Below are positions 38,831 to 46,456 of a stretch of DNA of 64,000 nt, piece by piece (the first letter of the stretch is position 1; each line of letters starts with the position of its first letter). This DNA comes from Paraliobacillus ryukyuensis (GTDB lineage: Bacteria; Bacillota; Bacilli; Bacillales; Amphibacillaceae). Made by a program: the position numbers and the translations under genes. The DNA lies in the NCBI RefSeq assembly GCF_003315295.1, contig NZ_QNRI01000004.1, positions 62,001 to 126,000 on the forward strand, in the 5' to 3' direction. Below the pieces are notes generated by a model. It had not been told where the DNA came from and did no database searches. It saw only the letters and a list, made by a program, of their open reading frames with translations.

Positions 38831-38874
38831 TAGAACTATTCTCTTTGAAGTAAAGTGGATAGTTCTTTTTTTAT
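38831..38874 (+). terminator. Terminator after rplT
   Basis: AGAACTAT (from 38832) pairs with ATAGTTCT (ending about 38866) around a second small stem and is followed by seven or more T. Confidence 0.8.
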
Positions 38875-38979
38875 ATATGTTAAGTCGATATAAGATGGTT
38901 TTCTGTCAAATGTGGTGGTGTCATTTTCACTCCACTATCTCTTTTATTACACTTACATTATTAATCATACTTGTGCCTG

Positions 38980-39128
38980 AACCGCAGGGGAAATATACTC
39001 GCTTTCCTCGGGCACGGCCTCGGGCACACAGGACGTGACGGTTTTCGTCTAACTTCTAGCCGCTTAACCAAGTGGATCTTCGAACGGGCGTTGTTCGCGT
39101 AGGAGACTCGCATATTTCCTCTGCTTTA
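38980..39128. repeat. Palindromic intergenic repeat, about 150 nt
   Basis: The ends are imperfect inverted repeats: GCAGGGGAAATATACTCG near 38983 and, on the other strand, GCAGAGGAAATATGCGAG ending near 39125. The interior is GC-richer than its surroundings and carries the GTGCCCG/GGAAAGCGA block shared with 3851-3872. Such elements recur between genes in related Bacillaceae. The 400-nt gap from rplT to ysdA otherwise shows no gene; a 64-codon frame across it is produced by the repeat. Confidence 0.65.
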
Positions 39129-39279
39129 GGGGAACAAAAGAGAGGGATTGACTGTGTTTTTTTTGCTTCGATGAAACCTTTGATAAAATCAAGGGATAAC
39201 ACTACATTTAGTATAGAGCCTATAAGATGGAAGGGAGTAGCAAAACAGTTAATAAATACGAAATGAAACGAGGAGAAAA

Positions 39280-39549
39280 ATGAAAGAACTTGTCCTAATC
39301 TATCTAATCCTTGTTAATGTTGTTGCATTTAGTTTTATGGGGGTAGATAAAAACAGAGCACAGAAGAACAAATGGCGGATCCCCGAAGCACGCCTTTGGT
39401 TTTTCGCATGGATAGGTGGCTCGCTTGGAAGTATCATCGGTATGCGCATTTTTCACCATAAAACGAAACACCAACTATTTAGACTAGGAATGCCTGTACT
39501 ACTAATCTTACAATTAGCTTTAATTTTTTATTTGATTTATCGTACATAG
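39280..39549 (+). CDS. ysdA: DUF1294 membrane protein YsdA
   Basis: 89 residues with three hydrophobic segments (about 5-20, 40-56, 70-86) and the family core GVDKNRAQKNKWRIPEARL and GGSLGSIIGM. The DUF1294 family is of unknown function and normally follows rplT in Bacillus. GAGGAG precedes ATG 39280. Confidence 0.92.
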   Translation: MKELVLIYLILVNVVAFSFMGVDKNRAQKNKWRIPEARLWFFAWIGGSLGSIIGMRIFHHKTKHQLFRLGMPVLLILQLALIFYLIYRT

Positions 39550-39606
39550 CATTGTCATAAAGGCTCGTCTTCTGTCATAGAATCTTATGGAAGGGGGATT
39601 GGCATT

Positions 39607-40197
39607 ATGGAGTACATTGGTGCTTCTGTCACCATGATTATAGAAACAGCAGGAATTTTTGCACCTCTTGTATTCATTGCCTTACATTTGGTTCGCCCAT
39701 TATTATTTCTTCCAGTCATTTTTTTATGCATTACTGGAGGCGTCCTATTTGGCGTTGTACCTGCGATTATTTACTCTCTAGTTGGAATGACGATGTCCAG
39801 TCTGATTTTTTATAAAATGACTGAAAAAATGCCAAGCACCATGCACCGCTTTGTTCGAATGAAACAAAAACTACTAGGAAAGCATAGCCACTTCACGACG
39901 TCTCAAATTGCTGTTTTACGATTGATCCCGTTTATCCATTTCCATTTATTATCCTTATGTATATTAGAGTTATCCAAGCAATTAAAAGATTATATGCGAG
40001 CTTCTTTTGTCAGTAATATACCATTGGCTGTAATCTACACATCCATTGGTCAATCGATTACGAATTTTTCACCAGTTATGACGGGGAGTATGGTGATCGG
40101 TGCTTTGCCTGTTGTCTATTTCATGAGAAGAAAAGAAATTTATATTAGTTGGCAAGATTTCTTTCAACCAAATGAAACCAAAAAAGATGTAGCATAA
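39607..40197 (+). CDS. TVP38/TMEM64 family membrane protein (YtxB-like)
   Basis: 196 residues with about five membrane segments and the VTT-domain core around ITGGVLFGVVPAIIYSLVGMT and RLIPFIHFHLLSL. Members belong to the DedA-related superfamily; some are thought to move lipids, but substrate is unknown here. Ribosome site GAAGGGGG before ATG 39607. B. subtilis YtxB sits between dnaI and ytxC, so if this is its counterpart it has moved. Confidence 0.8.
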   Translation: MEYIGASVTMIIETAGIFAPLVFIALHLVRPLLFLPVIFLCITGGVLFGVVPAIIYSLVGMTMSSLIFYKMTEKMPSTMHRFVRMKQKLLGKHSHFTTSQIAVLRLIPFIHFHLLSLCILELSKQLKDYMRASFVSNIPLAVIYTSIGQSITNFSPVMTGSMVIGALPVVYFMRRKEIYISWQDFFQPNETKKDVA

Positions 40198-40281
40198 GTA
40201 TTAAGATAATGATGTTCTCAAGCGTAAATTAATGTGCTATTATGTATTTTAATGGAACTACAAAAAATATAGTTGATTACT

Positions 40282-40380
40282 ACTAGGGGTGCCTATATAG
40301 CATAGGCTGAGAGAAAAGCGCATCGATGCTTTTTAACTCTTAAGGACCTGATCTGGTTGATACCAGCGTAGGGAAGTAGT
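40282..40380 (+). ncRNA. TPP riboswitch (THI element)
   Basis: The thi-box signature is complete: GGGGTGCC at 40286, GGCTGAGA (near 40306), GACCTGATCTGG (near 40346) and ACCAGCGTAGGGAAG (near 40363). Thiamine pyrophosphate should shut off the downstream thiW. Confidence 0.96.
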
Positions 40381-40398
40381 TCATTTCTGATACTACAT

Positions 40399-40436
40399 AA
40401 CCAGGTCCTGTGTCTTCATGGGAGCTGGTTTTCTTA
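40399..40436 (+). terminator. Terminator of the TPP riboswitch expression platform
   Basis: AACCAG pairs with CTGGTT over about 40400-40431 with an inner TCC/GGA pairing, followed by a T-rich tail. Confidence 0.7.
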
Positions 40437-40478
40437 TTTACTAGTTTAATCAGGTGTATAAAAAATGGAGGAGATTTT

Positions 40479-40979
40479 ATTAGTAGAACAAGATTGATGA
40501 CCACAATGGCAGTATTTATAGCTATCGGAGTATTGGGTTCTAGTTTTTTATGGTTCCCAACAGGAATTGCGAAAGCGTATCCTGTGCAGCACGCTGTGAA
40601 TGTAGTAGCTGCAGTGACATTAGGACCAATCCCGGCTGTTATTATCGCATTTGTGACTGGGCTTATTCGAAATCTAGTAGGTTTAGGATCTTTGCTAGCC
40701 TTCCCTGGTGGTATGATCGGTGCTTTGCTTGCTGGTTATCTTTACCGATTCACAATGAAAAATAGCTTAGCAGCAATAGGGGAAGTTGTTGGAACAGGTA
40801 TTATAGCTTCTCTAGTATCAGTGCCATATGCTAATTTACTAATGGGAACTTCCTATGGTGTCTTTTTCTTTATTCCTAGTTTCTTAGTAAGCACATGTAC
40901 TGGTGCTGTTATCGGGTTGCTAATTCTATCACGTGTACAAGATACGGATTTAATCAAAAAACAATTGTATCAGTCCTAG
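40479..40979 (+). CDS. thiW: Thiamine-precursor ECF transporter S component ThiW
   Basis: 166 residues if read from ATT 40479, which lies 5 nt after GGAGGAG (40467-40473). The next possible starts, TTG 40494 and ATG 40497, are over 20 nt away and would remove the conserved S-R-T-R segment of ThiW proteins. About five or six membrane segments; FPTGIAKAYPVQHAVNVV and the glycine-rich GLIRNLVGLGSLLAFPGGMIG are characteristic. ThiW is the substrate-binding subunit for a thiazole precursor of thiamine; energising EcfA/EcfT subunits are encoded elsewhere. The TPP riboswitch upstream supports the call. Confidence 0.88.
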   Translation: MSRTRLMTTMAVFIAIGVLGSSFLWFPTGIAKAYPVQHAVNVVAAVTLGPIPAVIIAFVTGLIRNLVGLGSLLAFPGGMIGALLAGYLYRFTMKNSLAAIGEVVGTGIIASLVSVPYANLLMGTSYGVFFFIPSFLVSTCTGAVIGLLILSRVQDTDLIKKQLYQS

Positions 40980-41038
40980 CGAAATAGGGAGCTTCTGTTA
41001 TTAGAAGTTCCCTTTCCCATTTATCTAACGTTACACAT

Positions 41039-41434
41039 CTAGGATGGTGAATGATTTAATAGTTCATTAATCGGATATTTCCATTCAACAGTTGCAAAGG
41101 GATAGTGAATCAGAATTTCTTTTTCTAGAAAAAATAGATCATCTCGTTCTAATCCTTTTAATGCTTCAGGCTCTTTAGCATAAACGCTGATGCTAACAAC
41201 ATCAAAAGCATTTTCAATAGTCCCGATATATTTTTCACCTTCAAAAATTATTCCCTTATAAGTCATTGAAAAATTCTTCTGGACATTTTCTTCTTCATCT
41301 AAAAAATAAAATTGCTTTTTCTCTTTTGCAACGTTCAATTTTCTTTTAGGATTAACAACGTATTTATACGCAATATATACTAAGAAAACAATTGCTATAA
41401 CGATTAACGTTCGGAATAGATATACAATAAACAT
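41039..41434 (-). CDS. ysdB: YsdB, sigma-W pathway protein
   Basis: 131 residues from ATG 41434, with AGGAGTG 6 nt upstream. One N-terminal membrane helix (about 3-24), then a soluble domain with NPKRKL, KNFSMTYKGIIFEGEKYIGT and EKEILIHYPFATVEWKYP as in B. subtilis YsdB. That protein affects sigma-W activation through RsiW stability. It lies in the usual ysdA-ysdB-ysdC order but is on the minus strand. Confidence 0.88.
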   Translation of the reverse strand: MFIVYLFRTLIVIAIVFLVYIAYKYVVNPKRKLNVAKEKKQFYFLDEEENVQKNFSMTYKGIIFEGEKYIGTIENAFDVVSISVYAKEPEALKGLERDDLFFLEKEILIHYPFATVEWKYPINELLNHSPS

Positions 41435-41553
41435 GTGGATCACTCCTATTAGCAAGATCACCTTACTATACGAATTATTATAACGATAAGTTTCAATAAA
41501 ATAAAATTATTCATGTTATAATAAAAAAAGTTTGAAATCCAAGGGGGATAACA

Positions 41554-42039
41554 ATGAACTGGGAACAATTGTTTCAAATGCAACGGCAATTAGATACGTA
41601 TATTCAAAACAACCATCAATTAGTGGCCAATGAGTTATTTGATAGGAAAGTACTAGCATTACTAGTCGAGATAGGTGAGCTCGCCAATGAAACACGTTGT
41701 TTTAAATTTTGGAGTAAAAAAGCAGCTAGTGAAGAAAACGTGATACTAGAGGAATATGTTGATGGATTGCACTTTATTTTATCACTAGGAATTGATCAAG
41801 GTTTAGAAATGGACGTAGTTACTATTTCATCTATAGACGGCGATACAACATCATTATTTCTTGAGTTATATCAATCCGTTCAAACATTTAGAGCAGAGAC
41901 TAACGAAGCGAACTATCGCTATTTATTTGGTGTATTTATTTGTTTAGGACAAGCACTAGGTTTTTCGGAAAATGCGATCATGCAAGCATATATTGATAAA
42001 AATGAAGTAAACTTCGAGAGACAAGATCAAAATTATTAA
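41554..42039 (+). CDS. Dimeric dUTP diphosphatase (dUTPase, MazG-like all-alpha fold)
   Basis: Hydrolyses dUTP to dUMP and pyrophosphate, keeping uracil out of DNA. 161 residues, all helical. Metal-binding signature ExxE in EIGELANE (about 38-45) and ExxD in EEYVDGLHF (about 68-76), with the substrate motif CFKFWS between, as in the dUTPase_2 family. CAAGGGGG precedes ATG 41554. Confidence 0.9.
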   Translation: MNWEQLFQMQRQLDTYIQNNHQLVANELFDRKVLALLVEIGELANETRCFKFWSKKAASEENVILEEYVDGLHFILSLGIDQGLEMDVVTISSIDGDTTSLFLELYQSVQTFRAETNEANYRYLFGVFICLGQALGFSENAIMQAYIDKNEVNFERQDQNY

Positions 42040-42048
42040 GTCTAAGTT

Positions 42049-42078
42049 TTGCAAATGGTCAAAAAATAGCGCTATAAT
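42049..42078 (+). promoter_or_regulatory. Sigma-A promoter of ysdC
   Basis: TTGCAA (42049-42054) and TATAAT (42073-42078) with an 18-nt spacer. Confidence 0.8.
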
Positions 42079-42105
42079 AGATATTAGAAAGGGAGGAAAT
42101 ACATA

Positions 42106-43191
42106 ATGACACAATTAGACGAAAAATTAACAATGCTGAAAGAGTTAACAGATGCAAAAGGGATTTCTGGTAATGAAGCGGAAGCAAGAGAAGTGATGAA
42201 AAAACACATCGCACCATATGCCACTAAAGTTTACACTGACAACTTGGGAAGCTTAATCGCTGAGAAAGTTGGAAAAGAAAACGGACCAAAAGTAATGGTG
42301 GCAGGCCACTTAGATGAAATTGGTTTTATGATCACCCGTATTGATGACAACGGATTTTTGTATTTCCAAACCATCGGTGGTTGGTGGAGTCAAGTGATGC
42401 TTGCCCAACGTGTGACCATTCAAACAAGCAAAGGTGATATCACTGGCTTAATCGGATCAAAACCACCACACATCATGTCTGCTGAAGCACGTAAAAAACC
42501 ATATGAAATTAAGGATATGTTTATTGATATTGGTGCTTCTAGCAAAGAAGAGGCAGAGGAATTCGGCGTACGTCCTGGCGATTCTGTAGTTCCTTATTTT
42601 GAATTTACTCAAATGAACAATGAAAAAATGTTGATGGCAAAAGCGTGGGATAATCGAATTGGTTGCGCTATTGCTATTGAGGTGCTAAAACAATTAGATG
42701 GTGCTGCGCATCCAAACGTTGTTTACGGTGTTGGTACTGTACAAGAAGAAGTAGGTTTACGTGGAGCAAAAACAGCAACTAGTACGATTAAGCCTGATAT
42801 CGGATTTGCAGTAGACACGGGTATTGCAGGAGATACACCAGGCATTTCTGACAAAGATGCAGACAGTAAACTTGGTGATGGACCACAAATCATTTTATAT
42901 GATGCATCTATGATCTCCCATAAAGGTGTTCGTGACTTTGTTGTTGAAACAGCTGAATCAAACGATATTCCATTCCAATACGCAAGCCTTGCAGGTGGTG
43001 GCACGGACTCAGGTTCTATTCACTTAACAGCAAATGGTGTCCCAGCATTATCAATTACGATTGCAACGCGATATATTCATTCTCATGCTGCTATCATTCA
43101 TGAAGATGATTTTGACAATGCGGTGAAGTTGATTGTTGAAGTAATCAAAGGTTTAGATGCAGATAAAGTTAAAGAAATTACTTTTTCCTAA
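42106..43191 (+). CDS. ysdC: M42 family metallopeptidase (YsdC, glutamyl-aminopeptidase type)
   Basis: 361 residues. M42 enzymes are cobalt- or zinc-dependent aminopeptidases that form large cytosolic dodecamers. Metal-ligand segments: [11 protein letters not shown] (about 65-75), AWDNRIG (about 184), [11 protein letters not shown] (about 215, catalytic Glu), AVDTGIAGD (about 237) and RYIHSHAA (about 324). GGGAGG precedes ATG 42106. A terminator follows. Confidence 0.94.
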   Translation: MTQLDEKLTMLKELTDAKGISGNEAEAREVMKKHIAPYATKVYTDNLGSLIAEKVGKENGPKVMVAGHLDEIGFMITRIDDNGFLYFQTIGGWWSQVMLAQRVTIQTSKGDITGLIGSKPPHIMSAEARKKPYEIKDMFIDIGASSKEEAEEFGVRPGDSVVPYFEFTQMNNEKMLMAKAWDNRIGCAIAIEVLKQLDGAAHPNVVYGVGTVQEEVGLRGAKTATSTIKPDIGFAVDTGIAGDTPGISDKDADSKLGDGPQIILYDASMISHKGVRDFVVETAESNDIPFQYASLAGGGTDSGSIHLTANGVPALSITIATRYIHSHAAIIHEDDFDNAVKLIVEVIKGLDADKVKEITFS

Positions 43192-43214
43192 TAATTCATT
43201 TGGATAAAAATAGT

Positions 43215-43241
43215 AAAACCCTCCAATTTTTGGAGGGTTTT
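43215..43241 (+). terminator. Terminator after ysdC
   Basis: AAAACCCTCCA (43215-43225) pairs perfectly with TGGAGGGTTTT (43231-43241). Confidence 0.88.
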
Positions 43242-43275
43242 ACTTATGAAAAATTATACTGATTAAATGAAATGG

Positions 43276-43667
43276 TTATAGCTTAAACCTCTGTAATAAC
43301 TGACTTAATTCTTCAGCTAATCTTGCTGTTTTATCAATTAATGCTGTTATGTCTTCAATAGATGCTAATTGTTCCTCAAAGGAGGAAGCTACAACATGTC
43401 TGTATCTCGTTAATTCAACATTGGTCACTTTAAATTCTCCATCAATGTTTTAAATCATCTGTCTCTTCCATATATTTCATTGTTTCTTGTTTACCTTTTA
43501 TCCAGATATCTATATTTGCTTTACCGAGTTAAGTTGCTCGTAAGCTTGCGATTCAACTCTTTTATACAGTATTCTTTTACTTTTATATAACCAAATATAG
43601 ATATAATTATCATGGATATTGTAATTAAAATACTTATAATAATGGTATTCTTTAAAGCTAATTTCAT
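43276..43667 (-). pseudogene. Decayed methyl-accepting chemotaxis protein gene
   Basis: On the minus strand ATG 43667 follows GGAGAG and opens a typical receptor N-terminus: basic start, then a hydrophobic helix (NTIIISILITISMIIISIFG). After about 45 codons a stop follows. Next comes a frame with IDIWIKGKQETMKYMEE, typical of a Cache sensor start, which also stops. The last stretch, ending at 43276, is a receptor C-terminus: SSFEEQLASIEDI then LAEELSQLLQRFKL. About 392 nt remain of a gene normally near 2 kb, so most of the sensor, HAMP and signalling domains are deleted. A c-di-GMP riboswitch lies upstream. Confidence 0.85.
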
Positions 43668-43730
43668 AACGTCACTCTCCACTTTGCTATTTATTTATCA
43701 AAAAATTAACTTATTAAGAATTTTGCTCAT

Positions 43731-43752
43731 AAAAAAACACCTTTAAAAAGTG
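43731..43752 (-). terminator. Terminator of the c-di-GMP riboswitch
   Basis: On the minus strand CACTTT and AAGGTG pair around a three-base loop (43752-43738) and seven T follow (43737-43731). It sits between the aptamer and the decayed receptor gene, as an expression platform would. Confidence 0.7.
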
Positions 43753-43771
43753 AATTTAAATGAATAAATTC

Positions 43772-43856
43772 GTCTCAATGGTAACCCAGCTACCTTAGCA
43801 ATTTTCCTTAGGCCTGTTGTTTTGCATCCCTACCTTTCGATACGTTTGCCATTATC
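43772..43856 (-). ncRNA. Cyclic di-GMP-I riboswitch (GEMM-I)
   Basis: Read on the minus strand the conserved GEMM-I elements appear in order: GGCAAAC, CGAAAGG tetraloop stem, GGGATGCAAA, ACAGGCCT, then GGTAGCTGGGTTACC. This matches the class I c-di-GMP aptamer. It faces the decayed chemoreceptor gene 105 nt downstream, with a terminator between. Confidence 0.92.
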
Positions 43857-43997
43857 ATAAGATAAATTTTAAATATTATCTTTGAAAGAAGTATCTTACA
43901 TTTATTTCATATTGTTTGCATTGTTTTTTGTTTATAAAAAAAGTGTAACTTAAGTCGATTTATGTCGAAATATGTTTATTTTATAAAGGGAATTACT

Positions 43998-44022
43998 TAA
44001 ATAATTCTGCTCTAGTCCGATA
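43998..44022 (+). promoter_or_regulatory. Sigma-D-type (motility) promoter of the chemoreceptor gene
   Basis: TAAA (43998-44001), 14-15 nt, then CCGATA (44017-44022) fits the Bacillus sigma-D pattern TAAA-N15-GCCGATAT. It lies 44 nt before the receptor start codon. Confidence 0.7.
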
Positions 44023-44065
44023 CTATTATTGAGATACAAATACATCATGAATAGAGGGGCAGAAA

Positions 44066-46132
44066 ATGAAAAAGCGTAAAAAAAGTATTGCGAAGTCTTT
44101 AATTTCTTTTATTATTCCTATTGTAGTCGTTGCTCTAGTAACTATATCAGCAATTGGTTATGTTTTTTCCAAAAACATTATTGATGATCAGTTAGATTAT
44201 GCAATGAATACAAAACTTAAACAGATAGAACAAGAAGTTATTACAATCTTAGAAAAAGAAAAAGGCGCGGCTAAAAGTTTAGCGAAAACAATTGAGTCGC
44301 AAAGAAGTCAATTAACTGAGGATGGTATTAACACTTTATTAAAAAACTTTATTCCGATGAATAATGAAACATTTGGAATGGGTGTATGGTTTGAGCCGAA
44401 TGAATTTAATAATAAAGAAAAGTATGCCCCATTTGCACATAAAGATGGCGAAAAGGTTGTATTGGACGATTCCTATACAACAGGTGATTTGAATATATGG
44501 GAAACAGAATGGTACCAAGTTGGTTCTGAAGAAAATGGTGGTTGGACAGCAGCTTATGAAGATCCCTCAACAAATGTTACGATGGTAACCACAGCTTACC
44601 CATTCTATCAACCAAATGGAGATCAAATGGGAGTTGTTACTGTAGATATTGATATTAGCAGTATTCAAGAATTGATTACATCCAGTAATATTGATTATGA
44701 CGGACGAGCGTTATTAGTCCAGCATGATGGAGCTTTCCTGGCTGGTGTAGATGATTCGCGTTTAATCAAAGAGAATGTGTTACAAGATAAGAACACTTCG
44801 TTTGCAGAAGCTGGAGAAACCATGATAGCAAATGAGACAGGTGATACGACTTATACGGTTGATGGAGAAACCTATTATTTCTATTATATAAACGTTCCAG
44901 AAACGAATTGGAAACTAGCTATTAGTGTTAGTCAAGCAAATTTAATGGCAAGTACGAATGATTTATTAGTTACATTTATTATTTCAAGTGTATTAGCTAT
45001 TGCGATTGTTACGTTTGTAATTGTGATTTATGCGAGACGTATGAGTAAAACAGCCAAAAAATATAGTGGCATAGCGCAAGTTGTAGCAGAAGGCGGGTTG
45101 GATAATACCTTTGAAGAAAGGGACTTGGCTAGAAATGATGAACTTGGTGATATTGGAAAATCACTGTATGAAATGCAGACGAATTTAACAGATGTAGTGG
45201 AGAATTTCCAAACAAATGCGCTACTTATTGATGATCACGCACAAAATCTTTCCTCTTTCTCAGAAGAAATGAGTGCGACTTCAGAGAATGTTGCTACCGC
45301 AATATCTAATGTAGCAGAGGGGGCAACTACACAACATGAGAAATTACAAAGTGTAAATAAAAGAGTTGCACAATTTGATGAAGGATTAACTATTATGGAT
45401 CATTCGATTAATGACGTAGATAATGGTGCAAGTGCTATTTTATCTATGGCAAATGGCAGTAAAGAAGAAATGAATAAAATGACAAAAGCATTCGAAACAT
45501 TAACAGAAACATTTAGTGCACTGATTGACCGCGTAAAATCAGTAGAAACGAATATCAGTAATGTTAACGAGATGACTGAATTAATCAATTCAATTGCTGA
45601 TCAAACGAATTTACTCTCGTTGAATGCTGCGATAGAAGCAGCTAGAGCAGGTGAGTCAGGTAAAGGATTTGCTGTTGTTGCAAGTGAAATTAGAGATCTT
45701 GCAGAAAAAAGCAGGGAATCATCTGAGAAAATTGATTCGATTATTAAAGGTGTGTCTCAGGATACCAATAAAGTCGTCCAATCTACAGATGAAGTGAATA
45801 ATGAACTTCTATTGCAACGGGAGCAGATTAATGCTACTATCCAATCATTTGAAGAGATTGTAAAAGCTGTAGAAGAAATGTCACCTAAAGTCCAAAGAAC
45901 AAAAGCTTCTTCAAAAGAAATTCAAGAAGAAAAAGCACGTATTATTAAAGAACTGGAAGAAACAAGTGCTATCTCAGAAGATGTAGCTGCTTCTGCGGAA
46001 GAAATTTCAGCTTCCGCAGAGGAAATGTCTGCTTCCATTGTTGAAGTTAGTACGTCCGCTTCAAGTCTTGGTGACATGACAAATGAAATGAAGCAAAAAA
46101 TTGATTTTTTCAAACTAAAGAAATCTGAATAA
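44066..46132 (+). CDS. Methyl-accepting chemotaxis protein with Cache sensor domain
   Basis: 688 residues. First membrane helix about 11-33; an extracellular double-Cache domain about 40-285 with [13 protein letters not shown] and [22 protein letters not shown]; second helix about 298-322; HAMP about 325-380; signalling domain about 395-680 with the hairpin tip [21 protein letters not shown] split about residue 510 and the typical Gly/Ala pattern. It should sense a small external ligand and signal to CheA. AGAGGGG precedes ATG 44066. A sigma-D-like promoter supports a role in motility. The gene is intact, unlike two receptor remnants nearby. Confidence 0.93.
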   Translation: MKKRKKSIAKSLISFIIPIVVVALVTISAIGYVFSKNIIDDQLDYAMNTKLKQIEQEVITILEKEKGAAKSLAKTIESQRSQLTEDGINTLLKNFIPMNNETFGMGVWFEPNEFNNKEKYAPFAHKDGEKVVLDDSYTTGDLNIWETEWYQVGSEENGGWTAAYEDPSTNVTMVTTAYPFYQPNGDQMGVVTVDIDISSIQELITSSNIDYDGRALLVQHDGAFLAGVDDSRLIKENVLQDKNTSFAEAGETMIANETGDTTYTVDGETYYFYYINVPETNWKLAISVSQANLMASTNDLLVTFIISSVLAIAIVTFVIVIYARRMSKTAKKYSGIAQVVAEGGLDNTFEERDLARNDELGDIGKSLYEMQTNLTDVVENFQTNALLIDDHAQNLSSFSEEMSATSENVATAISNVAEGATTQHEKLQSVNKRVAQFDEGLTIMDHSINDVDNGASAILSMANGSKEEMNKMTKAFETLTETFSALIDRVKSVETNISNVNEMTELINSIADQTNLLSLNAAIEAARAGESGKGFAVVASEIRDLAEKSRESSEKIDSIIKGVSQDTNKVVQSTDEVNNELLLQREQINATIQSFEEIVKAVEEMSPKVQRTKASSKEIQEEKARIIKELEETSAISEDVAASAEEISASAEEMSASIVEVSTSASSLGDMTNEMKQKIDFFKLKKSE

Positions 46133-46263
46133 AAATAGATACTTCCAATGAACAACACCGGCTATTGCTATTTAGCAAGAGTTGGTGTTGATGTTATAGA
46201 TATAACTTCTCCAATCTTATCGTTTGATTTAAAAGTTTAGTTGTGCCATAGTAACGTAAAATT

Positions 46264-46327
46264 AGAGGTGAACGTTATGAAATTTCTATTTAGATCGTTT
46301 GCACAATTACATCATCATACACGCTAG
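46264..46327 (+). CDS. His-rich attenuator leader peptide (with its ribosome site)
   Basis: ATG 46277 lies 6 nt after AGAGGTG (46264-46270) and encodes the 16-residue peptide MKFLFRSFAQLHHHTR, with three consecutive CAT histidine codons just before the stop at 46325-46327. A terminator follows at 46382 and then a histidyl-tRNA synthetase-like gene. This is the layout of a classic translation-coupled his attenuator: ribosome stalling at His codons when charged tRNA-His is scarce would let transcription continue. TTGATT (46224-46229) with CATAGT 17 nt later is a possible promoter. Confidence 0.75.
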
Positions 46328-46372
46328 CTTTGCTATCCGATTTTTATTTTTTGATCGTGAATAGGAAGGCTA
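46325..46372 (+). promoter_or_regulatory. Pause-type hairpin of the His attenuator
   Basis: TAGCTTT (46325-46331, beginning at the leader stop codon) can pair with AAGGCTA (46366-46372). A ribosome at the end of the leader peptide would disrupt it. Assignment is by position and pairing only. Confidence 0.4.
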
Positions 46373-46381
46373 TTTTTCATG

Positions 46382-46430
46382 AACCGCATTTGACTTAAGT
46401 TTTTCACTTAACTCAAGTGCGGTTTTTATT
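46382..46430 (+). terminator. Attenuator terminator before hisS2
   Basis: Arms 46382-46400 and 46406-46424 pair over 19 positions with one mismatch and one G-U pair, followed by TTTTTATTTTT. It lies between the His leader peptide and the synthetase gene. Confidence 0.85.
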
Positions 46431-46456
46431 TTTGACTAAGCGAGGAGGAAAAGAAA

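Noticed and set aside
39072-39266. 64-codon ORF between rplT and ysdA
   Set aside because: It starts inside the palindromic repeat, has no ribosome site, and its first half is the repeat end; the repeat explains it.
46153-46190. CAACACC/GGTGTTG hairpin after the chemoreceptor gene
   Set aside because: The arms pair but no T-run follows; it may be a weak terminator and is not strong enough to list.
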